Below, piece by piece: positions 18,701 to 25,137 of a stretch of 64,000 bases of DNA. This DNA comes from a virus. Each line of letters begins with the position of its first letter. Positions within the stretch are counted from its first letter, which is position 1. Under the pieces are notes generated by a model. That model did no database searches and was not told the origin of the DNA. It was given only the letters and a program-made list of their open reading frames with translations. The stretch spans positions 1-64,000 of the IMG/VR virus record IMGVR_UViG_3300042888_001972. One strand, 5' to 3'. The position numbers and the translations under genes are program-made.

Positions 18701-20773
18701 GTCAACAACTATTTTCCAAGTTAAAGTACCAGTACGAGAAGTATTTTTATAAGTGTAAACAGGTTCCGGTCTTCCAAGAAATTCAGATGTGTTCCAATTT
18801 GCAGATACTTGTTCACTAAATGTTAAACCATATGGTGGAAACCACATAACTCGACCTCCATTAGGACCTCTCTCACAAACAGGTAAATCAGAAATCGCAA
18901 AACCAGGAGTACTTGATGTTCTCCACGCCAAATTTTCTAATGAAAACATATACTTTTTAGCATATGCGTCATTTTGAGTTCCAATCAAATTAGTCGAATC
19001 TTGTCCACCTTCTTGTTTGTTTGGAGCAATATTTAAATTATAGGTATTATCAAACACTGAATCTGCAAATCTTCGACCTGATGTTGTAATACCGTCTACT
19101 TTTTGTAAATCATTATATTGTAGGTAAGGTACATCTTTTGCAAAAATACGACAATACTCTGTTCCAACTTCTTGTCCCACAGCACCAACATATCGATATA
19201 CTCTTGAACCTTTAGTTATTTCTTTATATCCATCATGGAAAACTTTACTAACTTGGTCAATTGCATTACCTACGTGTTGTAATCTTCGACCTCCTTGAGG
19301 TTGGCTATTAATTATTCTCTGAGTATCATCTAAAATAGAACCACCTTTAAAAGTCCTGTTTGTCGATTCAGTTGTATTATATGACGATGGTTTAAAATCT
19401 TCATCTTGATTTGTTACAACCCCACCTAATCCAACTTTTTTTCCGGCATTATCTTTATACTTTGGAGAAACCCAAGTAAAACCACCTTCAATACCACCAC
19501 CATTAGAATAAGTAGGACCATTAGCCCCTAACCTAACTTCTTGACTTGGTCCTTCATAAAGTTGAGCCAACTCTTGAGGTCCGTATACCGGTGATTGTTG
19601 CTCTTTTCCAAATTGGTCAACAGGTAAATCACCACCTGGAGAAAACACTCGAGACGGTTCAGAAGACACAGAACCAATATAGTAATTACTATTATCAGAT
19701 AAAGTTCCGGTTAATACACCCGCAACTCTATCAAATATACCTCTAACTAAATTTGGTTTATATTTGTTATAATCAATATTTTTAAATAAACGAGACCTTT
19801 GACCAGCACCTGTGTTGTTGTAAAATATTTGAGAACCTGTTTGTGTTCCACCTAATAACTGATTAAAGAAATTACCAATACCAGTACCAGCAATTGCATT
19901 GGTTACTTGTTGGATGGTTGTTGGTTGTCCCGGATTAATTGTTGGGTCAAAATAAGAACCAGGTATTAAGGAAACAGGTAAAATACTTCCACCTAATCTT
20001 AAAGCAAAATCAGCCGCTGCTGTTAATGGATTTGCAGGAACGGTAATTTGCCAATTTGGTTCTAATATTGGAACTTGTCCTGAAATGATATTCAATAAAT
20101 CATTCCCACTATTAACATTTAATATATTGGCTTGTCCTATTGTCTCTAATCTAATTCTAGTTGCGATTCTTTCTTGAAACTCATTTCTAAGTGTTTGAGC
20201 ACCTAAACGAGCTATATATGAATCCTGACTTAGATTACCATTACTACCGGTTGGGTTTGTCGATAATAAAATAGATAACGGAGAATATGATGATGGAACA
20301 ATTGGCCCCGGATACGGTTGTCCATTACTTTGTCTGTCTTGGTCAGGTCTAACTGTTTCTAAACTTGAAAATGATTCCGCCGAGTCAAACACATTTAACC
20401 CATCAGCATAAGCGTTTAATGGTCTCCATAACCTTACCGCATCATAACCCTCATCAACAATATGAGCATCTTGTTGACCAGGTCCATATTCACCTTGATT
20501 AGAAATACTATTAGTTAATCCATTTGGGTCAGGAACTTGTTGATATCCTCCCTCATTACCATATCTATTTAAAGGATATAGTTGGTTTGCTAATGATGGA
20601 TTATCAATAAGTTGGTCAGGACTATCAATTACAGAGAAATCCGATGAAATATATTCATACGGAACTTGGACAGAAGGTCTGTTTGGAGATTTAGCATAAG
20701 GTACTAAATTTCTCGTTATAAGTTTTTTTCTGAACGAATCCGAGTTAATTAAATCTAATGGACTATTTGACAT
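15740..20773 (-). CDS. Large baseplate protein with OmpA-like segment
   Basis: A 1677-residue structural protein. Near residues 666-686 it carries a motif common in phage baseplate proteins (GRPEPVYTYKNTSRTGTLTWK) preceded by FPPYGLTFSEQVSANW. Near 868-930 there is an OmpA_C-like stretch: a hydrophobic strand (VTITIDASCSAPASPSYN), then TELATRRIESAIKFF, which matches the peptidoglycan-associated loop/helix region of OmpA domains. The C-terminal 400 residues are helical and charged. It has its own late motif (20789-20796) and heads the baseplate operon. An OmpA-like domain on the baseplate could contact host peptidoglycan. Confidence 0.68.
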   Translation of the reverse strand: MSNSPLDLINSDSFRKKLITRNLVPYAKSPNRPSVQVPYEYISSDFSVIDSPDQLIDNPSLANQLYPLNRYGNEGGYQQVPDPNGLTNSISNQGEYGPGQQDAHIVDEGYDAVRLWRPLNAYADGLNVFDSAESFSSLETVRPDQDRQSNGQPYPGPIVPSSYSPLSILLSTNPTGSNGNLSQDSYIARLGAQTLRNEFQERIATRIRLETIGQANILNVNSGNDLLNIISGQVPILEPNWQITVPANPLTAAADFALRLGGSILPVSLIPGSYFDPTINPGQPTTIQQVTNAIAGTGIGNFFNQLLGGTQTGSQIFYNNTGAGQRSRLFKNIDYNKYKPNLVRGIFDRVAGVLTGTLSDNSNYYIGSVSSEPSRVFSPGGDLPVDQFGKEQQSPVYGPQELAQLYEGPSQEVRLGANGPTYSNGGGIEGGFTWVSPKYKDNAGKKVGLGGVVTNQDEDFKPSSYNTTESTNRTFKGGSILDDTQRIINSQPQGGRRLQHVGNAIDQVSKVFHDGYKEITKGSRVYRYVGAVGQEVGTEYCRIFAKDVPYLQYNDLQKVDGITTSGRRFADSVFDNTYNLNIAPNKQEGGQDSTNLIGTQNDAYAKKYMFSLENLAWRTSSTPGFAISDLPVCERGPNGGRVMWFPPYGLTFSEQVSANWNTSEFLGRPEPVYTYKNTSRTGTLTWKIVVDHPSSLNVVVNKVLANETNKVRIDSILDSFFAGCRKYDLYELAKKYYTVNPNDLYLLQQAITSKETTKEQTEYIKKTIQTGNNSPTGADTNVSQASSEDLFGKYKDLGFYFENDYPQKNNVSAYPSQYDLYIGNKGTYAGKPNAAQTTEVFNTVVTPNYEVMKQLAIDIGKQLSANTQGIVTITIDASCSAPASPSYNTELATRRIESAIKFFQQNENTKKEFGKRLLVNQGRSLGEQTTTLPLASKSRQAPYTLPFVSKQSVNCTDQDSSVVGGDIKVGAKEVYTYGAMACRRAYISAIKSTLNNPTTTPPAQFTTVLEENKVLKTVKEEVISQEYKPRDNITKRVLRALLSECDYFETIKAETPMVYDNLRDKLKFFQPAFHSTTPEGLNSRLTFLQQCLRPGDTIPTIKEINGTPQLQYNNATNTSFGAPPVLILRVGDFYNTKIIPTSLSLQYESLDINPEGIGIQPMIANVTMGFNFVGGSGLKESIDKLQNALTFNYYANTEIWDDRADVTTKNTEFFESLDREFLAMAPPPSPPTLNQAEVENGQNNNSTIGTISTNEVTATEEKGTLSYSDFMVKVVKETQTYFQTIVNKTKESVNQYNNAVRQQWMLERSYTQGSIRVSENPTVLFGKPSNVEKRFDEIFASLQKNISDGDEGLIQWMSSPSFGFSTKVIRQLKDNYINLVKNKRGSFQNAISKITQDVTNIEQTYIQTLGRANTIIFQGMTDMGTDGYQAKSGPVKVYNTSGTTNVNITSNDVANTLIELVNDIDTIKTGITEFNKIISSPYDFTYEGQKYTGILVYGTDTKGKTGIDAPTVEKVFNPFSKNNDFQNDIFKRVYMIISDDILDSKKYETFKTAMIGNIIGNASIIGTGFDDIEKKFDDYWLVKTKPLFLNETNITKSFIDNIEKTPLKNFMIYTPFDKKTREFTYTTLSNAPDNKKKSQQTMISSLGDTTNRNTDINKWNSEDGVNSAAYISKVKLN

Positions 20774-20788
20774 CTATGATTTTTATTT

Positions 20789-20796
20789 TATAAATA
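20789..20796 (-). promoter_or_regulatory. Late-promoter motif before the 1677-residue baseplate gene
   Basis: TATTTATA then AAATAAAA on the minus strand, 15 nt before the ATG. Confidence 0.6.
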
Positions 20797-20801
20797 GATT
20801 A

Positions 20802-22598
20802 TTAGTAAGTTTTTGAAACAGGTTCTTTTGAGTCACCAGGTATTAACCTAACAATATAATCCTTAAATCTTGACTCATTAAAGGTAGTATCTAAAATTTG
20901 TTTTAGTTGTTCTGATGAAAGTCCTGCAGGAACTTTAACATCGACTTCAATTTTTCCTCCAACATCAACAGTACTTTTAGTGGTTATATTTTGATTTTGA
21001 TAAATTGTTTTTTCATTTGTAATTTTATTGGCATTTGAATCTATTGGGGCAGTCTTAGATGATGCTCCCGCACCACTTATTGATGAAGCTGCATTAACCC
21101 CTGCAGCTGCAACTTTCTCAATCGGTGTATCACCTAATTTACTAGTAACATTTTTACCATACTCTTTTAATGCATCAGTAAACTTATTTTGAACTGATTC
21201 CATTTGATTACCAACTTTCATTAAGTAATCCGATAATGTTTGAGTTGCGGGTTTAATACCCTCTTTAAAATCCATTGCCATAGTACCCAAATCTTTCAAT
21301 GCTGTTTCAACTTCTACCCTAGCACTTTTAGTGTCTCCAAATTTTTTAGAAGCTTCACCACCTAATACATCCGCAGTTTTTTGAGCTCCAATTATAGTTT
21401 CTTTAACAGGTTTTGCGGTTGCGGTACCTCCAAGAAAAGCGTTTTTAATTGCCGCAACATCCCCTTTAACGGTTTCCGAAATGTTCATTTGAACTCTGGC
21501 AATCTCCTCTAAACTCTTTGGACCGTCTTTTTGTTCTTGTATTAATTTATCAAATTCTTTTTGAGTTACTTCTGATAATTTTTTAGTTTCTTCTTCTCCT
21601 TTTTCATTTTTGATTTTAACTTCATACTCTCCAGTTTCACCCATTTTAGCAATATTTGCCAAGAATTGTTTATCTTCTTCAGTACCTATTGTTATTCCAG
21701 CCAAATTAACTGCCGATAATCTTTTGTCTAATTCCGCCGCGGCTAACCCCATTTTACTCATTTCCGCAGCACTAACACCGGTTTGTTTTTCCATCTCTCT
21801 AAGTGTTAACACACCTTGAGGATTTATTTTAAAGGTTTTTGTTTTCTCATCAAAATATGTAAATTGTTTTGCAACATCCGCTAAACTATCTTGTAAACCT
21901 GATGGGTCATTAATAGACATATTCATTAATTGGAATGGGTCTGCTAATGCACCTGCCGAAACTCCTAATCTTTGAAATGCAGATGCAACTTCAATCGCTC
22001 CGTCAGGGTCTAATACTTTATCCGCCAATCTAAAGGTCTCATTCATATTAAACCTCAACATTGATGCTTGTGCTGCCATTTTAGTTAAACCAACAACACC
22101 ACCTTCAAATTGGAACCTATTCATTTGTTCCATATTGCTAGTAACAGATTTCATTACCGCTTGTGTGTTACCACCAATACTTTGAATATATTCTATAGAC
22201 TCTTCTAATTGTTTAGGAATCTGAGCCAAACCAACACCAATATCTAAAAAAGAATTGGTCATTTCCCTTGCACTAATACCTAATACTTTCTGAGCCGCGT
22301 AAAGTTTTTCAACCTCCTCAGTGCTCGCAATAACATTTCGACCAGATGCATCAGCAACTTCACCAATAGTTTTGGCAACATCAGTCATTGACCCACCTAA
22401 ACGATTGACCATAGGGAGTGCATCTGCGATACTTGACATTAGTATACCAACTCGTTCTCTACCCTGACCAAAAACCTTATTTATCTCAATAGATGATTTT
22501 TGTATCTCAACAACGTATGACGCCAATTCTGTCGCAACATCAAGAGAGCCAATAAGTGATTTTTTATATTCTTCCGGTGATTGTTCAGCTGCTTGCAT
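20802..22598 (-). CDS. Tail tape measure protein (gp29-like by position)
   Basis: Sets tail length and occupies the tube lumen. The 598 residues are close to T4 gp29 (590), which fits a tail of about 100 nm. The protein is Ala/Ser/Met-rich and largely helical, with many hydrophobic-patch helices (VGILMSSIADALPMVNRLGG; ADPFQLMNMSI), typical of tape measure proteins. A beta-rich C-terminal 60 residues (TKSTVDVGGKIEVDVKVPAG) may bind the baseplate. It lies downstream of the tail tube and the gp26-like/frameshift pair, the standard order for contractile and siphovirus tails. It has its own late motif. Confidence 0.75.
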   Translation of the reverse strand: MQAAEQSPEEYKKSLIGSLDVATELASYVVEIQKSSIEINKVFGQGRERVGILMSSIADALPMVNRLGGSMTDVAKTIGEVADASGRNVIASTEEVEKLYAAQKVLGISAREMTNSFLDIGVGLAQIPKQLEESIEYIQSIGGNTQAVMKSVTSNMEQMNRFQFEGGVVGLTKMAAQASMLRFNMNETFRLADKVLDPDGAIEVASAFQRLGVSAGALADPFQLMNMSINDPSGLQDSLADVAKQFTYFDEKTKTFKINPQGVLTLREMEKQTGVSAAEMSKMGLAAAELDKRLSAVNLAGITIGTEEDKQFLANIAKMGETGEYEVKIKNEKGEEETKKLSEVTQKEFDKLIQEQKDGPKSLEEIARVQMNISETVKGDVAAIKNAFLGGTATAKPVKETIIGAQKTADVLGGEASKKFGDTKSARVEVETALKDLGTMAMDFKEGIKPATQTLSDYLMKVGNQMESVQNKFTDALKEYGKNVTSKLGDTPIEKVAAAGVNAASSISGAGASSKTAPIDSNANKITNEKTIYQNQNITTKSTVDVGGKIEVDVKVPAGLSSEQLKQILDTTFNESRFKDYIVRLIPGDSKEPVSKTY

Positions 22599-22618
22599 AA
22601 TTTAAAATAGTATTTTAT

Positions 22619-22626
22619 TATAAATA
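22619..22626 (-). promoter_or_regulatory. Late-promoter motif before the tape measure gene
   Basis: TATTTATA followed by ATAAAATA on the minus strand, 20 nt before the ATG. It lies directly downstream of the terminator hairpin at 22628-22653. Confidence 0.6.
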
Positions 22627-22627
22627 C

Positions 22628-22653
22628 AAAAGGACTGAGTTTTCAGTCCTTTT
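22628..22653 (-). terminator. Terminator at the end of the gp26/frameshift ORF
   Basis: Perfect 11-bp stem AAAAGGACTGA / TCAGTCCTTTT with a 4-nt loop, then a T-rich run on the minus strand. The TGA stop of the small +1-frame ORF lies inside the stem. Confidence 0.85.
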
Positions 22654-22789
22654 TATTATCTTCTAACCATTTATCTAACAAATATTTTCTAACAAATAAG
22701 GGCATCGTTACAAAATCTTGATAGGATATGTTCATTAATTTGTTCAAATAATAGAATTCATCTATTTGTCCCTTCCTATAATCAGAAGA
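22643..22789 (-). CDS. Small +1-frame ORF overlapping the end of the gp26-like gene; probable tail-assembly frameshift product or gp51-like protein
   Basis: Immediately before the tape measure gene, a short ORF in the +1 frame continues past the gp26-like stop. It reads (GQ)IDEFYYLNKLMNISYQ, then DFVTMPLFVRKYLLDKW, ending LEDNKKD. The only in-frame ATG (22735) would give 30 residues. The longer form has no ATG and would need a +1 slip at TTT TTT C (22796-22803, minus strand), where tRNA-Phe can re-pair with TTC. Tail-assembly chaperone genes just before tape measure genes are known to use frameshifting (lambda G/GT, P2 E/E'), though usually -1. The hydrophobic/aromatic pattern resembles the second half of such chaperones or T4 gp51. 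Confidence 0.5.
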   Translation of the reverse strand, partial: SSDYRKGQIDEFYYLNKLMNISYQDFVTMPLFVRKYLLDKWLEDNKKD

Positions 22790-23525
22790 AAGGGCGAAAA
22801 AAGTCCACCCCAAATCCGACGTTAACTGTCATCTTTTCTCCTGATGGGGTGCTTACAACTCGACTCATGTCCAATTTTGGTTCATTTTCATTCATAAATT
22901 GTCTAATATACTTAGAATCTGAAATAGGCATTTGTTCAACAAATTTAGATATTTCTGACTTATCCGTATTTCCGTTTACTTCAACAATCTCTTTTTGAAG
23001 TCTCCAAGTTATTTTTGGAACTACTCTACCTTGAGGGTACGTCGATTCTAACTTACTAATTTCCATTATTTCACCATAATTTAATGGTTTTAATTTAATT
23101 GTTGCATTAGATTTTGGTAATATAGTTGTAAATGTACCATCCTCATTTGGAGACTGACCTTTAATAACATTTAATTCATCAAGAGCTACTGTCGTTTTGA
23201 ATGGTTTTTTAGTAACCGGGTCAATTAAATTTAAATCCATTTCAGGTCCAAAACCAGTATTTCTTAAAAATACTAATATTGACTCAACATCACCTTCAAT
23301 CATATCTTCAATCCTAAGGTCTGGTTCGTAAATTTTATTTCTTAATAAATTTGTGGTAATATCTAACCCACCTGCCATTAAAATATTTTCATCAGAGGCG
23401 GTTAAATAACCCACCTTGATTGATTTTTTTTTGTTTTTGTAAAAAACTCCACCTGATGGTAATGGTACCACATCGTGAGGTAAAGTAAAATTTTGTTGTC
23501 CGTAATCTGTTGTTTGATTTTCCAT
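22782..23525 (-). CDS. Baseplate hub/tail assembly protein, gp26-like
   Basis: The 247-residue protein has the pattern of T4-like gp26 hub/assembly proteins: LPSGGVFY, then IKVGYLTASDENIL, followed by a helix and IEGDVESILVFLRNTGFGPE. In T4, gp26 acts in baseplate hub assembly. Its position between tail tube and tape measure is also that of tail-assembly chaperones. A second reading frame overlaps its 3' end (see the +1-frame ORF). It lies just downstream of a strong terminator, so it is expressed well below the tube protein. Family assignment is from motif memory; the chaperone role is inferred. Confidence 0.62.
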   Translation of the reverse strand: MENQTTDYGQQNFTLPHDVVPLPSGGVFYKNKKKSIKVGYLTASDENILMAGGLDITTNLLRNKIYEPDLRIEDMIEGDVESILVFLRNTGFGPEMDLNLIDPVTKKPFKTTVALDELNVIKGQSPNEDGTFTTILPKSNATIKLKPLNYGEIMEISKLESTYPQGRVVPKITWRLQKEIVEVNGNTDKSEISKFVEQMPISDSKYIRQFMNENEPKLDMSRVVSTPSGEKMTVNVGFGVDFFRPFF

Positions 23526-23534
23526 ATAAAAAAA

Positions 23535-23564
23535 TAACCGTAAAGTTTATTGTCTTTACGGTTA
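23535..23564 (-). terminator. Terminator after the tail tube gene
   Basis: Stem TAACCGTAAAG / CTTTACGGTTA (11 bp, 8-nt loop), then TTTTTTTA on the minus strand. It limits read-through from the abundant tail tube gene into the gp26-like gene. Confidence 0.88.
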
Positions 23565-23597
23565 AATATAATTAGTATTGATTTTTTATAAAGAGTA

Positions 23598-24086
23598 TTA
23601 GTAAACTAAAACACATCTATCCATTCTTAATGATGCTGTAATATCCGCAAGAGCGTCAGTACTATATCCTAATGAACCAAAATTCACTCCTGTTAAGAAT
23701 GTACCATATAAAATCCATTTCTCAACAACAACTCCTGTTGGGTCTAACATCTCAAGGTCAATGTCTTTTTTATAACCTGCAGCATAACCCATACGACCTG
23801 TTACAGATTCTGCGTGTAAACGAACCCACTCCATAAGAGCTTGAGACGCAGATGGTCCAATTGGGTCTCTGAATTTAACTGAAATCTCATCCCAGTTAAA
23901 TCTTCCCGCAACATAAGTTGAGGTATTTAAAAATTGAATTTCCGTAGATGCAATTTTAATTGAAGGTCTTGAAGCACTTTCCACGAACCATTCGTTAATT
24001 CCTAAACTTGATGGAAACCTTAGTATGAATCGATTCTGTCTTTTCGGTTCGTAAGGAATCGGCATTTTCATCAATAAATCAGCCAT
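23598..24086 (-). CDS. Tail tube protein, gp19 family
   Basis: Builds the inner tube of the contractile tail through which DNA passes. The 162 residues match the T4 gp19 family in size (163 aa) and layout. An N-terminal NRFILRFP strand is followed by GINEWFVESASRPS, a beta-barrel core (TYVAGRFNWDEISVKFRDP), a helix (ASQALMEWVRLHAESV) and a final strand pair ending RMDRCVLVY. It has its own late motif upstream (24120-24127) and a strong terminator after, as expected for a highly expressed structural gene. It is separated from the sheath gene by a HAD-like gene. Confidence 0.9.
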   Translation of the reverse strand: MADLLMKMPIPYEPKRQNRFILRFPSSLGINEWFVESASRPSIKIASTEIQFLNTSTYVAGRFNWDEISVKFRDPIGPSASQALMEWVRLHAESVTGRMGYAAGYKKDIDLEMLDPTGVVVEKWILYGTFLTGVNFGSLGYSTDALADITASLRMDRCVLVY

Positions 24087-24119
24087 ATTATTTTAAATTA
24101 GTTTTTCTTTGTTTATTAT

Positions 24120-24127
24120 CATAAATA
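24120..24127 (-). promoter_or_regulatory. Late-promoter motif before the tail tube gene
   Basis: TATTTATG followed by ATAATAAA on the minus strand, 33 nt before the ATG; last base differs from the common TATTTATA. Confidence 0.55.
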
Positions 24128-24190
24128 TATCCAAATGGAAAATATTTTTATTGACTTTCTGAAATTAAATCTTTATCATTATATTCCAGT

Positions 24191-24264
24191 CTAGTTTATT
24201 TAATTCTAGTTAATTTAACTAGTTTTTTTAATTATTTATTTAATACTAGTTCTTAATAACTAGT
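24191..24264. repeat. Cluster of CTAGTT repeats between the HAD-like and tail tube genes
   Basis: CTAGTT or its complement occurs five times within about 75 bp, twice inside the palindrome AACTAGTT. One pair forms CTAGTTAA-T-TTAACTAG followed by seven T on the plus strand. CTAG is usually a rare tetranucleotide, so the cluster stands out. Its role is unknown; transcript end, processing signal or protein-binding site are all possible. Confidence 0.5.
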
Positions 24265-25094
24265 TAATATTCTTTTTTTATTCCTCCTGCGGTTGAATAA
24301 GTTTTAACAATATTGTCCGGTTTGTCTTTAAAGTGTTTTTTCATAACCTCTACATTTCGGATGTCATCATCAGAAAACCCAATTGTCGGTTTTGTAGGAA
24401 CAAAATTATTACTTACCTCTTTTTTTAAATACACTTTTTTATCTAAATCATAGGCCATTTCTTTAATGTATTCCACAAATTTCTCCATCGCACGAACTTT
24501 CGCCTCTTCAGGATTTGCAGCACCTTCCGGGTCATTATAAGAAACTGGATGGTATCTATTCATATTTAGATAAGTTTTAATTAATTCATCATCACTCATG
24601 TCTTCATCATCATTAATATCTCGATACTTTCTTAAGTTTTTAACTAACTCATCTTTATCAATACCATTAAACCCTGATATGATATAATTATATACCGCCT
24701 CTTTTAATGTATTAGGATTATGACCTCTTGCGGTTATAATAGAAAATATTGAACCATTGTTAATTGCCTCTCTAAAATCATCAAATGCAGGTCCTAATTT
24801 GGCTCTCATTGCGTCAATTAAAAAATCTTTATCACCTGGTGTTTGGAAATTTTTAAATGGTTCGTCACTATATCCTACAATAGTTTCACCTTTATAGTTA
24901 AATGGTTCATCACCTATTTGATGTCTATACTCAGCAAAATCATCAGTACTCATACCTATCTCATCACCATCTTCATTCTTAAGGATAATCTTAGTTGGCA
25001 TATGAACAACATTATCATCCCAATCGAAAGCATAATACTTCATATCGGGTGTCCCCATTTCATCTATCCCTTCATTTAATCTAATCTTTTTCAT
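24264..25094 (-). CDS. HAD-superfamily hydrolase-like protein in the tail operon
   Basis: A 276-residue protein with the three HAD motifs. Motif I is AFDWDDNVVHMPT (nucleophile D24, acid/base D26), motif II is IITARG (T121), and motif III/IV is IGFSDDDIRN (D242-D244). Such enzymes are Mg-dependent phosphatases or nucleotidases; the substrate cannot be told. The cap region (about 40-110 and 140-230) is acidic. It begins MKKIRLNEG, fitting the leader pattern described in the findings, and ends TAGGIKKEY, shared with the 74-residue protein. It lies between sheath and tube genes, after the sheath terminator, so expression depends on read-through. An enzyme here is unusual. Confidence 0.68.
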   Translation of the reverse strand: MKKIRLNEGIDEMGTPDMKYYAFDWDDNVVHMPTKIILKNEDGDEIGMSTDDFAEYRHQIGDEPFNYKGETIVGYSDEPFKNFQTPGDKDFLIDAMRAKLGPAFDDFREAINNGSIFSIITARGHNPNTLKEAVYNYIISGFNGIDKDELVKNLRKYRDINDDEDMSDDELIKTYLNMNRYHPVSYNDPEGAANPEEAKVRAMEKFVEYIKEMAYDLDKKVYLKKEVSNNFVPTKPTIGFSDDDIRNVEVMKKHFKDKPDNIVKTYSTAGGIKKEY

Positions 25095-25105
25095 AATTGG
25101 CTAAA

Positions 25106-25127
25106 AAGTGGGGACGTATCCCCACTT
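25106..25127 (-). terminator. Terminator after the tail sheath gene
   Basis: Stem AAGTGGGGA / TCCCCACTT (9 bp, GC-rich, CGTA loop), followed by TTTTTAG on the minus strand. Confidence 0.85.
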
Positions 25128-25137
25128 ATGGTTTTTA

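Noticed and set aside
20802-22598. Reading the gene as a methyl-accepting chemotaxis-like or lipoprotein protein because of its Ala/Ser-rich helices
   Set aside because: Length, position before the baseplate genes and helix composition fit a tape measure protein better; there are no membrane segments or signal peptide.
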